Shown: positions 1 through 9,612 of the stretch, piece after piece
Layout: each line of letters opens with the position of its first letter
Numbering within the stretch: position 1 is the stretch's first letter
Program-made: the position numbers and the translations under genes
Notes under the pieces: generated by a model
Told to the model about the DNA's origin: nothing
What the model saw: only the letters and a program-made list of their open reading frames with translations
The model's database searches: none
From: an uncultured Clostridia bacterium
GTDB lineage: Bacteria > Bacillota > Clostridia > Oscillospirales > Ruminococcaceae
Reading direction: 5' to 3'
Assembly: GCA_947177735.1 (NCBI GenBank)
Contig: CAMWVP010000002.1
Location: forward strand, 1 to 64,000
DNA length: 64,000 nt

Positions 1-254
1 TTCGTCCTAGCAGCAGCGTTTCGGCGCAGCCGTAATGCGCGCACTCTGCCGATTTTACAGGGTTGACGCAAAGCGTCAATTCGTTCAAACCGGTTTTTAG
101 AGATGCCCTTACGTAATTATGTTATGGAAACGCCGATATAACGGCATTTCCCGTATAATTCTAATTTAACATAATTTTCGGTTTTTGTCAATATTTTTTA
201 GTTATTTTGCGCTGTTCGGGCTCATATATTTTTACAAAGCAAAGGAGTGGTCAA
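1..254. other. Intergenic region with two small palindromes
   Basis: No gene is seen before the first coding start. The stretch holds a short hairpin at 63-79 (TTGACGC, loop AAA, GCGTCAA) and a palindrome at about 123-153. The palindrome's arms (GGAAACGCCG and CGGCATTTCC) look like the termini of the foldback repeat found at 952, 14119, 32231 and 45199, so it may be a minimal or deleted copy. The rest is AT-rich and probably carries the promoter of the following gene, but no convincing -35/-10 pair was found. Confidence 0.5.
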
Positions 255-947
255 ATGGAAAATGTTGTAAACGCGCCGCACAACAGAGGCGCTCTGCCGA
301 GGGATTACGCAGAGCTTCAGCTCGTCGAGGAGCTGGGCGAGACGAACGAGCCCGACGTTCCGGACGAGCAGCCCATCGGGAACGAATCGGACAAGCAGGA
401 GGCTCCCCTTGTCTACACGCACGTCCGCGTGCCGGAGATACGGCGCGGCGGCACTCGGATACTTATGGGCATAACGGCGCTGTGCGGAGCGGCAGCGGGC
501 GCGGTGACGGCGCTTTCGGGAGCAGCGGAGCCCGAGACGCTCGAGACGGTATCGGAGACCCTCACCGGTACTATCGGTGAGATATTCCTGCATAGGGCGG
601 CAATAAGCGCGGCATTCCTCGGAATAGAGCTGATACTGGGTTTTTTCGCGCTCGGCGACTGGATAGTATGGCTCGCGCCGCTCTGCTATGCCATGGGAAC
701 CGCTCTGCGCGTTGCGGCGTTGGGCTCGGGTATACTGCTCCCATCGGCAGCGGCGGGCGTCGCCGCGGTAACGCTCGCCGCTGCGACCTCGGCGACCATG
801 TCTAAAACGCTTATGCGCCTGTCAAAGGGCGGCACGGTGTACCTGGAGAGCTCGCCGCGTAGGAGCTACGCTCTCGCGTTTTTCGGTTACGCGGTGACAA
901 CGGCGTTGTCAGCTGTGTACGAGGGCATAGCGCTGAATTGGAAGTGA
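255..947 (+). CDS. Multi-pass membrane protein, weakly SpoIIM-like
   Basis: A 230-residue protein. The ATG at 255 is chosen because AAAGGAG lies at 241-247. Residues 1-65 are hydrophilic and acidic, presumably cytoplasmic, and are followed by about four or five hydrophobic segments near residues 68-89, 115-135, 137-155, 163-182 and 205-222. The central part, with a small-residue-rich pair of helices (FLGIELILGFFALGDW), recalls the SpoIIM/DUF95 membrane fold, but the resemblance is weak and no catalytic motif is visible. It stands alone, followed directly by a foldback repeat and then the SAM riboswitch of metK. It is a membrane protein with confidence; the function is unknown. Confidence 0.8.
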   Translation: MENVVNAPHNRGALPRDYAELQLVEELGETNEPDVPDEQPIGNESDKQEAPLVYTHVRVPEIRRGGTRILMGITALCGAAAGAVTALSGAAEPETLETVSETLTGTIGEIFLHRAAISAAFLGIELILGFFALGDWIVWLAPLCYAMGTALRVAALGSGILLPSAAAGVAAVTLAAATSATMSKTLMRLSKGGTVYLESSPRRSYALAFFGYAVTTALSAVYEGIALNWK

Positions 948-951
948 TACC

Positions 952-1083
952 GAGGAATCGCCGATTTAATCCGTTTCTCATTCTGCAAGACACGTTTTTA
1001 TCGGCTTGTAGAAAAGTCTACATTCAGACTGTCGGCTTTTCCCCGCCGGAGGCGGGAAAAAGCCGTTTAAGCAGCGGTTCCTC
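952..1083. repeat. Foldback element family 1, copy a
   Basis: A non-coding element of about 132 bp with imperfect terminal inverted repeats: left GAGGAATCGCCGATTTAA, right end in reverse complement GAGGAACCGCTGCTTAAA. It contains an internal GC hairpin around CCCCGCCGGAGGCGGG. Its body matches the elements at 14119 and 45199 almost base for base, but it has about 28 extra internal bases. It lies between the stop of the membrane-protein gene and the metK promoter. There is no transposase, so it looks like a MITE. Confidence 0.8.
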
Positions 1084-1111
1084 AATTCATAAAATTTTGT
1101 CGAAAAACCGC

Positions 1112-1140
1112 TTGACAAGTATACTGCAATGTGATATACT
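1112..1140 (+). promoter_or_regulatory. SigA-type promoter of metK
   Basis: TTGACA at 1112-1117 and TATACT at 1135-1140 with a 17-nt spacer, about 40 nt upstream of the SAM riboswitch. Spacing and hexamers are close to the housekeeping consensus. Confidence 0.85.
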
Positions 1141-1177
1141 GTTACAAGGAACACGATATGTGCTCCCTGCAAAATGC

Positions 1178-1328
1178 CTTATCAAGAGAGGTTTCGAGCC
1201 GAAAGGCTGGGGGACTGGTCCCTATGAAACCCGGCAACCTGTAAGCTGAAATCGAACGGTCGACCGTATGATCTCGGCTGTCAAGGTGCTACATCCTGCG
1301 GGAAGTTTTACTTCGCCGAAAGATAAGG
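1178..1328 (+). ncRNA. SAM-I riboswitch (S box)
   Basis: The conserved S-box blocks appear in order: CTTATCAAGAGAGG at the 5' end of P1/P2, GGGGACTGGTCCC then ATGAAACCCGGCAACC, AAGGTGCTACATCCTGC, and GAAAGATAAGG closing P1. This class binds S-adenosylmethionine and ends transcription when SAM is abundant. An intrinsic terminator follows directly and metK lies downstream, so the predicted effect is feedback repression of SAM synthesis. Confidence 0.96.
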
Positions 1329-1346
1329 AGTGAACGGATAATTTAC

Positions 1347-1380
1347 TGCTCGCTCCTTAAAAATGAGCGAGCATTTTGTT
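1347..1380 (+). terminator. Riboswitch expression-platform terminator
   Basis: The stem TGCTCGCTC / GAGCGAGCA at 1347-1373 is followed by a T-rich run, 17 nt after the SAM-I aptamer. It is the expected OFF-state terminator in front of metK. Confidence 0.88.
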
Positions 1381-1414
1381 GTTCATTGCCATTATTTGTA
1401 AAGGAAGGGTTGTT

Positions 1415-2656
1415 ATGAGCACAAAAAAATTATTCACATCCGAAAGCGTTACCGAGGGTCACCCCGACAAGATCTGCGACAATATCTCCGACGCCGTCCT
1501 CGACGCTATCCTCGCGCAGGATCCCATGGGAAGAGTAGCCTGCGAGACCACCACAACGACGGGTATGGTGACGGTTATGGGAGAGATCACCACTACCGCG
1601 AACATAGACATTCCCGGGATAGTCCGCGAGACCGTCCGCGAGATCGGCTACACGAGCAGCGAGTACGGCTTTGACGCTGATACCTGCGCCGTATACACCA
1701 TTCTCGACAAGCAGTCGCCCGATATCGCGATGGGCGTGAACAATGCGCTCGAGAGCCGCGAAGAGAACGCAAACGGCGACAGGATGTCGCAAGGTCAGCG
1801 CCAAGAGGGCGGCATGGACGCCGCCCAACAGAGCGCTGACGCGGATACAGGTGCGGGAGATCAGGGTATGATGTTCGGCTTCGCCTGCTCCGAGACTCCC
1901 GAGCTTATGCCGATGCCGATAAGCCTTGCGCATAAGCTGGCGCGGAAGCTCACCGAGGTGCGCAAGAACGGCACGATCCCCTATCTGCTCCCGGACGGCA
2001 AAACGCAGGTTACGGTAGAGTACGACGGCAACAAGCCCGTGCGCGTCGATACCGTCGTGGTTTCCTCTCAGCATAAGGCGGAGGCTACGCTCGACCGGAT
2101 ACGCGCGGATATTATCGAAAAGGTCATCAAGACCACCGTTCCCGCTGAGCTGCTCGACGAGAACACCAAGTACTTCGTAAACCCAACCGGACGTTTCGTC
2201 GTTGGCGGTCCCATGGGCGACAGCGGACTTACCGGCAGAAAGATCATCGTCGATACATACGGCGGCTATTCCCGTCACGGCGGCGGAGCGTTCTCGGGCA
2301 AGGATCCGACAAAGGTAGACCGTTCGGCGGCGTATATGGCGCGCTACGTTGCCAAGAACATCGTTGCGGCGGGTCTTGCCGAAAGAGCCGAGATACAGCT
2401 CGCGTATGCTATCGGCGTAGCTAAGCCCGTCTCCGTAATGGTAGACACGTTCGGCACGGGCAAGATCGCCGATGAGAAGATCGCCGAGGCGGTGACCAAG
2501 GAGTTCGATCTGCGCCCGTCCGCTATAATCAAGACGCTTGACCTCCGCAAGCCGCAGTACAAGCAGGTCGCCGCATACGGTCATATGGGCCGCGAGGACT
2601 TGAACGTCGCATGGGAAAAGACCGATAAGGCTGATACGCTGAAAAAATATCTCTGA
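1415..2656 (+). CDS. metK: S-adenosylmethionine synthetase with lid-loop insertion
   Basis: Makes S-adenosylmethionine from methionine and ATP. The 413-residue product begins at ATG 1415 after AAAGGAAGGG. It carries the N-terminal SVTEGHPDK, the ATP-binding [12 protein letters not shown] and the [16 protein letters not shown] motif. The family is usually about 390-400 residues. The surplus lies between [10 protein letters not shown] and GAGDQG, the flexible active-site lid in other MetK proteins. Residues 127-142 there are encoded by a 48-nt palindrome that recurs in frame in the ABC exporter gene at 46398. Both flanking halves keep all family motifs, so the enzyme should be active. Expression is controlled by the upstream SAM-I riboswitch, and a terminator follows. 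Confidence 0.98.
   Translation: MSTKKLFTSESVTEGHPDKICDNISDAVLDAILAQDPMGRVACETTTTTGMVTVMGEITTTANIDIPGIVRETVREIGYTSSEYGFDADTCAVYTILDKQSPDIAMGVNNALESREENANGDRMSQGQRQEGGMDAAQQSADADTGAGDQGMMFGFACSETPELMPMPISLAHKLARKLTEVRKNGTIPYLLPDGKTQVTVEYDGNKPVRVDTVVVSSQHKAEATLDRIRADIIEKVIKTTVPAELLDENTKYFVNPTGRFVVGGPMGDSGLTGRKIIVDTYGGYSRHGGGAFSGKDPTKVDRSAAYMARYVAKNIVAAGLAERAEIQLAYAIGVAKPVSVMVDTFGTGKIADEKIAEAVTKEFDLRPSAIIKTLDLRKPQYKQVAAYGHMGREDLNVAWEKTDKADTLKKYL
1793..1840 (+). repeat. In-frame palindromic insertion unit, copy A (in metK)
   Basis: A nested palindrome: outer stem GTCAGCGC / GCGCTGAC (1794-1801, 1833-1840), inner stem GGCGGC / GCCGCC (1808-1813, 1820-1825), left bulge CAAGAG, hexaloop, seven-base right bulge. 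Read in the metK frame, sixteen codons give [16 protein letters not shown]. The same architecture, in the same frame, occurs at 46398-46445 with compensated stem changes. Confidence 0.9.
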
Positions 2657-2673
2657 TTTGTACAAAATCAACA

Positions 2674-2706
2674 AAACGTCCGCCATAATTTTGGCGGGCG
2701 TTTTTA
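2674..2706 (+). terminator. metK terminator
   Basis: Stem AACGTCCGCC / GGCGGGCGTT with loop ATAATTTT, followed by TTTTT, 17 nt after the metK stop codon. Confidence 0.88.
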
Positions 2707-2716
2707 TAGATAATGA

Positions 2717-2760
2717 TTGACAATTGTTCTATATAGTATTATACTATATAGTAGGAGGTG
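2717..2760 (+). promoter_or_regulatory. Promoter with overlapping MarR operator
   Basis: TTGACA (2717-2722) and TATACT (2740-2745) are 17 nt apart. A perfect 23-bp palindrome, CTATATAGTAT-T-ATACTATATAG (2729-2751), covers the -10 region and runs up to the ribosome binding site AGGAGGTGA. A dimeric MarR protein made by the next gene would block its own promoter here. Confidence 0.85.
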
Positions 2761-2766
2761 AAACGA

Positions 2767-3225
2767 TTGCTGGAGAAAACCAACGGAGGCTTTCTGATAA
2801 GCAAGATAAAGCAGATACAAGGGCGAGTGTTCGAGCGTATGCTGGACGAGAACGGGATAAGCGAATTTAACGGCGCGCAGGGACGTATCCTCTTCGTGCT
2901 GTGGGAGACGGATAATATCCCGATAAGCGCGCTGTCGGAGCGGACTGGGCTGGCTAAGACCACCCTCACGAGCATGCTCGACAGACTTGAAAGGTCGGGG
3001 CACATACGCCGCGAGCCCGACCCCGCCGACCGCAGGGCGGTGCGTATTTGCCTGACGGAAAGCGCCGAGGCTCTCCGCGGAAAGTACGGCGAAGTCTCGG
3101 CGCTGATGAACGAGGTTTTTTACAAGGGGTTTGACGATGATGAGATACTCGCCTTTGAAAAGGCTCTTAGGAAAATTCTTGAAAATCTTATCGAAAAGGA
3201 GAATGAAAATGGACAAAAAAATTAG
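2767..3225 (+). CDS. MarR-family transcriptional regulator
   Basis: A 152-residue winged-helix regulator. A TTG start at 2767 is chosen because AGGAGGTGA (2752-2760) sits 6 nt upstream; the GTG at 2758 would overlap that site. The recognition region (SALSERTGLAKTTLTSML) and the wing (RREPDPADRRAVRICLT) are typical of MarR, including the DxR pattern of the wing. The gene overlaps the following flavin-fold gene by 17 nt, so the two are co-transcribed. The palindrome over its promoter suggests autorepression, probably relieved by a small phenolic-type or oxidising ligand; the ligand cannot be told from sequence. Confidence 0.93.
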   Translation: MLEKTNGGFLISKIKQIQGRVFERMLDENGISEFNGAQGRILFVLWETDNIPISALSERTGLAKTTLTSMLDRLERSGHIRREPDPADRRAVRICLTESAEALRGKYGEVSALMNEVFYKGFDDDEILAFEKALRKILENLIEKENENGQKN

Positions 3226-3643
3226 ATCGGATATCCGCGGGCTGCGCGACAGGTGCAGCGTTGCGTATGTGGGCTCGGTGAACGGCGAGGGGTTCCCTCA
3301 GGTCAAGGCAATGCTAGTTGCCGAGCACGACGATATGCGCGTGCAGTACTTCTCTACCAACACGAGCTCCAAGCGCGCCGCGCAGTTTCTCGAGAACCCG
3401 AAAGCGTGCGTGTACTATTGCCACGAGCGTGAGTTCAAGGGGGCGCTGTTCACGGGCACGATCGAGGTGTGCACCGATCACGACACCAAGGCGATGATCT
3501 GGCACAACGGCGACGAGATGTACTACCCCAAGGGCGTTGACGACGAGGATTACTGCGTGTACAAGTTCACCGCCGAGACGGTCAACTACTATCACGGGCT
3601 GGGCAATTCGACTTTCTCAATTGACGAGCTTTACGGCGACTGA
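3209..3643 (+). CDS. Pyridoxamine 5'-phosphate oxidase-fold flavoprotein
   Basis: A 144-residue protein of the PNPOx-like FMN-binding split-barrel family. The pattern VAYVGSVNGEGFPQVKAML near the N terminus and QYFSTNTSSKRAAQFLENP are typical of the general-stress-protein-26/nitroimidazole-resistance-like branch. Start ATG 3209 follows AAAAGGAG; an ATG at 3203 is possible. It overlaps the 3' end of the marR gene in another frame, so it is the likely target of that regulator. It probably binds FMN, F420 or haem and acts in redox or detoxification chemistry, but the substrate is unknown. Confidence 0.88.
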   Translation: MDKKIRSDIRGLRDRCSVAYVGSVNGEGFPQVKAMLVAEHDDMRVQYFSTNTSSKRAAQFLENPKACVYYCHEREFKGALFTGTIEVCTDHDTKAMIWHNGDEMYYPKGVDDEDYCVYKFTAETVNYYHGLGNSTFSIDELYGD

Positions 3644-3659
3644 ACGGTTTCCGCGCAAA

Positions 3660-3695
3660 ACATTATGCCCCCGCATTTCTGCGAGGGCATAATGT
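3660..3695 (+). terminator. Hairpin after the flavoprotein gene
   Basis: Stem ACATTATGCCC-C-CGC / GCG-A-GGGCATAATGT, 16 nt past the stop codon. The downstream tract is T/G mixed rather than a clean T run, so termination is likely but less certain. Confidence 0.6.
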
Positions 3696-3844
3696 TGGTT
3701 TGGTTGGTAATTATATGAAAAGGGTGGTTAGCAAATCAAATATGCAACTACTCAATTGCATACATATTTTAACAGTTCTGTATGTAATTTGAAAGTTGCT
3801 TTTGTGAAATCTGCGTGAAACTCTATTCAAGTGTGGTCTTTCCG
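3696..3844. other. AT-rich non-coding stretch
   Basis: No reading frame, RNA gene or clear promoter is seen. The composition is much more AT-rich than the neighbouring coding DNA. Confidence 0.5.
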
Positions 3845-3979
3845 TTAGTTAAGCGAAATGTTTGCGATTCTGAATAACCCATCAACCTCTTCAAAGTCGG
3901 CGCGCAGCGCGCGCCCGTTCCGCTCGGCGGTGACAAGTGCGCCGCCGTCATATGAGGCGGATGCTCTTCTCGGCAGCAC
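3845..3979 (-). CDS. Possible small protein (44 aa)
   Basis: A GTG-initiated minus-strand frame of 44 codons, just downstream of the gene at 4002-4343. It is reported because a GC-rich, coding-like patch at about 3880-3985 ends sharply where this frame stops and AT-rich DNA begins. The product reads VLPRRASASYDGGALV... and ends RIANISLN. No strong ribosome binding site is present (GAGGTG lies 17 nt upstream) and no family is recognised. It could equally be a gene remnant. Confidence 0.25.
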   Translation of the reverse strand: MLPRRASASYDGGALVTAERNGRALRADFEEVDGLFRIANISLN

Positions 3980-4001
3980 AAACCGCGACTATTTTGCACC
4001 T

Positions 4002-4343
4002 CTAAATATTTTGTCCGAACTTGCGCAGTATATCACGCATCAAGTCCTTGTCGATCTGCCAGAGCTTTGTTTTGCCGCGCGGAAGATCGTCGACACGGTA
4101 CTCGAAACGGACGAAGATCTCACTGTAATCCTCGTTATAGTGGAAAATGCACAGCAGATACTTTTCTTTGGTGGCGTAATAATTCACGGGCGTATAGTGG
4201 AGGACAAGGCGCGGGTCGTCGTCCATCTCGATCTCGACCTGACTTAACGGTACCGTCTCGAACTGCACCTTTTTGGTCAGCGGCAGACTCTCGGCGTGCT
4301 TATCGTCCTCGGACATTTTATTTTTCTTAAACAATCCGAACAT
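4002..4343 (-). CDS. Hypothetical protein (113 aa)
   Basis: Starts at ATG 4341-4343 behind a strong AAAGGAGG. The N terminus is basic (MFGLFKKNKMSEDDK). The rest is a soluble alpha/beta protein with alternating hydrophobic strands (LVLHYTPVNYYATKEKYLL, then IFVRFEYRVDDLP) and no membrane segment. No family is recognised. It is transcribed divergently from the groES-groEL operon and shares the 300-bp AT-rich spacer. Codon use matches its neighbours. Confidence 0.75.
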   Translation of the reverse strand: MFGLFKKNKMSEDDKHAESLPLTKKVQFETVPLSQVEIEMDDDPRLVLHYTPVNYYATKEKYLLCIFHYNEDYSEIFVRFEYRVDDLPRGKTKLWQIDKDLMRDILRKFGQNI

Positions 4344-4542
4344 AGCGGCCTCCTTTCGGAAATCAGAATATAAGTACTATATATAATTATAACATAAACT
4401 CTTCCGCTTTGCAATATCAATATATAGAAAATACGCATAGAACCGCACAATATTTACTGTATAAAATTGCCAATCAACGGCAATAATATATTAAAATATT
4501 TGTGCTTTTATACAAATTTGCACAAAAATTACCTAATACCCC

Positions 4543-4601
4543 TTGATTTTTTTTAAATATGGGTTAAAATATAATTAGCACTCGATGACATAGAGTGCTA
4601 A
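4543..4601 (+). promoter_or_regulatory. groE promoter and CIRCE operator
   Basis: A perfect CIRCE element, TTAGCACTC-N9-GAGTGCTAA, spans 4575-4601 and is the binding site of the HrcA heat-shock repressor. It overlaps the end of a promoter made of TTGATT (4543-4548) and TAAAAT (4565-4570), with a possible alternative -10 TATAAT at 4570-4575. The remaining spacer back to 4344 is AT-rich and shows no gene. Confidence 0.95.
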
Positions 4602-4630
4602 AAATCAGGTTTTGCACATTATTTCATTAG

Positions 4631-5137
<507 letters not shown>

Positions 5138-5158
5138 TCTATTTCACATAAACATTAG

Positions 5159-6799
<1,641 letters not shown>

Positions 6800-6818
6800 T
6801 AAGCAAACATTACAGCGA

Positions 6819-6850
6819 CAGGCTGCGTGAAAAGCGCAGCCTGTTTTTTT
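6819..6850 (+). terminator. groE operon terminator
   Basis: Stem CAGGCTGCG / CGCAGCCTG with a short loop, followed by seven T residues. Confidence 0.9.
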
Positions 6851-6923
6851 AAAGAAGGACATACAAAGAGATAGCGTTTTGCCGGTCTTGAGCGCGGAGA
6901 ATTACTCGCTTTACTATACGGCA

Positions 6924-7754
6924 CTATCTTATTAAGCAAAAGGTCATTATTGCCTGCTGTACATTAAGCAAACATTTTTTAAACTCATACCCGACAAAAT
7001 ACTTTGAACGTATAACGTCATCGGACACTTCTTCGCCGCGGTAAAAGGGAGGACAGGGATTTAATATTGCTCCCTCGTTTGCCGTATCCATAACAGATTT
7101 TGTGACCCGACATTCTTTAAAATCGGCGAGGATATCCGACGGCAGAGAGTCGGTGCATATAATGTCTCTGCCCTTTACAGCCTCATTTATATTATCGTAC
7201 GTTTCTATTCCCTCTATCTCATAACCCTTTCCGCAGCATTGCGCAAGCTCAAAGCCCATAACATCGGCAGCCGCTTTCCATGTCAGACCGATATTCCCGT
7301 TTTTCCCGCAAAACAGATATTTATCGCGGATAAAATCTTTCCTTATTTTCGACAGCGCATACATATCCGAAATTATTTCACACGGGTGATTTGTGCTTGT
7401 CATAGCGTTTATAACGGGAACATCCGAGTATTTTGCCAGAGCTTCCGTTACCTCGATATTGCTGTGTCTGACAACAATGATGTCAGACCAATTGTTCAGA
7501 TAACCGCATACGTCTTTCAGTTCTTCTTTTTTATCAAGCGTTTCGGACGGAAACAGTATGGATTGCCCACCAAGAAGATACACGCCCTTTTCAAACGTAA
7601 CTCTTGTTCTTATACTTGAATTCGGAAAGAAAAGAACGGCGCTCTTCCCCTTCAGAAGCTCCGAATATTTTCCCGCATTGATCTCATCGGCGATTTGAAA
7701 TATGTCGTATATGTCGTTTGCGGAGAGATCCGTTAATCTTATAAGGCTTTTCAT
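6924..7754 (-). CDS. Divergent ornithine/aspartate carbamoyltransferase-family protein
   Basis: A 276-residue member of the carbamoyltransferase superfamily, shorter than true OTCases (about 310-335). The carbamoyl-phosphate loop is present as SIRTRVTFEKG (canonical STRTR). The second motif reads NHPCE where OTCases have HPCQ or HPTQ, and the amino-acid-side motif reads NPCPPFYRGEEVS in place of MHCLPAxRGEEVT. These changes at the active site make a simple assignment to arginine synthesis unsafe. The enzyme may use another acceptor. The gene stands alone with its own promoter, divergent from a MerR-type regulator and without other arginine genes. Confidence 0.82.
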   Translation of the reverse strand: MKSLIRLTDLSANDIYDIFQIADEINAGKYSELLKGKSAVLFFPNSSIRTRVTFEKGVYLLGGQSILFPSETLDKKEELKDVCGYLNNWSDIIVVRHSNIEVTEALAKYSDVPVINAMTSTNHPCEIISDMYALSKIRKDFIRDKYLFCGKNGNIGLTWKAAADVMGFELAQCCGKGYEIEGIETYDNINEAVKGRDIICTDSLPSDILADFKECRVTKSVMDTANEGAILNPCPPFYRGEEVSDDVIRSKYFVGYEFKKCLLNVQQAIMTFCLIR

Positions 7755-7795
7755 TTGTTTCTCCTTTTGCGGCGCGCGGCTGAAATGCTGCTTTA

Positions 7796-7824
7796 ATTAT
7801 ACCATATAATATCGGATAAATCAA
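7796..7824 (-). promoter_or_regulatory. Promoter of the carbamoyltransferase-like gene
   Basis: On the minus strand, TTGATT (7824-7819) and TATAAT (7801-7796) with a 17-nt spacer, about 42 nt upstream of the start codon. Confidence 0.8.
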
Positions 7825-7857
7825 GCGTAAAGAATAGAAGTTTTTTTGAAAAAACGC

Positions 7858-7888
7858 TTGACATTAACGCCGCGTAATAGTGTACAAT
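7858..7888 (+). promoter_or_regulatory. MerR-type promoter with 19-bp spacer
   Basis: TTGACA (7858-7863) and TACAAT (7883-7888) are separated by exactly 19 nt. Overlong 19-20 bp spacers are the hallmark of promoters activated by MerR-family proteins, which unwind the DNA to realign the two hexamers. The gene immediately downstream encodes such a protein, so autoactivation is likely. Confidence 0.8.
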
Positions 7889-7909
7889 AAAGGAAAGGAG
7901 GTCGATCAC

Positions 7910-9565
7910 ATGAAAATGCAGATAGGTGAGATCGCGAAAAAAAGCGGCGTTACCGTGCGAACGCTGCAATATTACGACAGCATAGGGCTGCTCAAGCCCG
8001 CCGAGGTGAGCGAAAGCGGCTACCGCTACTACGACGAGGAGTCGCTGGAACAGCTTCGGAAAATACTGTACTACAAGGAGCTTGGCTTTCCGCTCCGTGA
8101 GATCGCTTCACAGGCGGATATCGGGAGCGGAAAGCTGCTTACGAAACGCCGCGCGCTCGAGCGGGAAAGAGCGCGTATCGAACAGCTCATCGGTCGCGTG
8201 GACGGGGAGCTTTCGCAAACCGCCAAAGTATCTCCGTGGTTCGACAAGATCTGCCGCGACTACAATTACAGCGGCTTTGCCTACTGCCGCGACAAGGACG
8301 GCGAGCTATTTGCCGCGTGGGGACGCGCTGACTTTGAAAACGACGTCGGCTTCACGCCGCGCTGCCGTTTTCCTTTAGGGTGGATAACAACGCAGCTTAC
8401 CGCATACTGCGCGTTGATCTTCGCGGAAAAGGGTTTGCTTTCGCTTGATAACGCGGTATCGAAGTATTTTCCCGAGATCGGCGGCTCAGACGGTGTAACG
8501 GTGCGCGATCTGCTGAACATGACCTCCAATGTCAAAACCGATAAGCTTTGCGAAGAGTGGAACGAGCAATACGCCGAGTATTCGGAACTGCCGTGGGAAG
8601 CCGCGGAGCACAGAACGCACCAGCGAACCTATACCCCAAGCAATATAACGGAAAAAATCACTTTCGGCAATGAAAGAGAGTTTTTCGTCAACGCTGCAAA
8701 CTACGACATACTTCGGCTGATTTTGGGTAAGACCGCAGCTCTGCCGTTTGCGGAAATTCTCGCGGAGTACGTCTGCAAGCCGCTCGGAATGTGTGATACC
8801 GCGTTCTCGGGAACCTCCGAGGCGATAGCTTACGCCGACGGGAAGCGCGTCGAGGGCGAATTTCCGAACGAGATCATTTCCACCGCCGAGGACTTGTCAA
8901 AATTCTACGCGGCGGTTATTGACGGGAGCCTTCTGCCGTTGGAGAAGTATCTGCGTGAAATTCCCGAAGGAGGTTTCGGCTGCGGCTGGTACCGTAACGA
9001 GGGCGTGCTTACCCATAACAGCAATCTCGGCGGCTTTGAGCTTGAGACCGAGCTGCGCCCCGAGGACGGCAAAGCGTGGATAAATCTCCGCAACAGACTG
9101 CCCGTTCCCGACAACGGCGACCGCGTTATGTACTACGATGTGAAAAAATGCGACGACGGTTATGTCAAGCTGGAAACGTGGGAGACCGACAGCGGCGCTG
9201 AATTCGGCGTGTACTCGATAACGGTGTATGACAGCTCCGCAAACGTGCTTTATACCGCCGAGAACAACGGCGAGTACTTTATCGAGGTGAAAAATACAGG
9301 CGAAAAGCGCCAAGCCTCGGAGTTCGCCGAGAAGTATTTTTATGAGCTGAACCTGAGGGATATCCTCGGGGAGAAATTCAGTGCAGACGAGACTTATATC
9401 ATCGAGGTCAAGGCGCACTGCGATACGTGGCAAGCCGCGCAGCTGGGATATGTTTATCAAAGCGGCGGCGAGTGGATAAGCGGCTGTTATTGGGTTTTCC
9501 GCGCGCCGTGGCGGGCGTATGATCTGTTTCTGGAACAGCTGAATTGGAGCCTTGAAGTCGAGTAA
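7910..9565 (+). CDS. MerR regulator fused to a degenerate beta-lactamase-like domain
   Basis: A 551-residue one-component regulator starting at ATG 7910 behind AAAGGAGG. Residues 1-110 are a MerR winged helix and coiled coil (IGEIAKKSGVTVRTLQYYD, then EESLEQLRKILYYKELGF). Residues about 135-400 resemble the serine beta-lactamase/DD-peptidase fold (GLLSLDNAVSKYFPEIGG, VTVRDLLNMTSNV, YVCKPLGMCDTAF). The catalytic SxxK position reads LGWITTQL, and the YxN region reads NAANYDIL, so it should not hydrolyse lactams. The last 150 residues are a further all-beta-like region. The protein probably senses a cell-wall fragment, lactam or similar ligand. The promoter has the 19-bp spacer of MerR targets. 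spoIIP follows 47 nt downstream. Confidence 0.88.
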   Translation: MKMQIGEIAKKSGVTVRTLQYYDSIGLLKPAEVSESGYRYYDEESLEQLRKILYYKELGFPLREIASQADIGSGKLLTKRRALERERARIEQLIGRVDGELSQTAKVSPWFDKICRDYNYSGFAYCRDKDGELFAAWGRADFENDVGFTPRCRFPLGWITTQLTAYCALIFAEKGLLSLDNAVSKYFPEIGGSDGVTVRDLLNMTSNVKTDKLCEEWNEQYAEYSELPWEAAEHRTHQRTYTPSNITEKITFGNEREFFVNAANYDILRLILGKTAALPFAEILAEYVCKPLGMCDTAFSGTSEAIAYADGKRVEGEFPNEIISTAEDLSKFYAAVIDGSLLPLEKYLREIPEGGFGCGWYRNEGVLTHNSNLGGFELETELRPEDGKAWINLRNRLPVPDNGDRVMYYDVKKCDDGYVKLETWETDSGAEFGVYSITVYDSSANVLYTAENNGEYFIEVKNTGEKRQASEFAEKYFYELNLRDILGEKFSADETYIIEVKAHCDTWQAAQLGYVYQSGGEWISGCYWVFRAPWRAYDLFLEQLNWSLEVE

Positions 9566-9612
9566 TATTCCCAGCTCCTTTTGAATAAAATGGTCAAAAA
9601 GGAGTGAAAATC

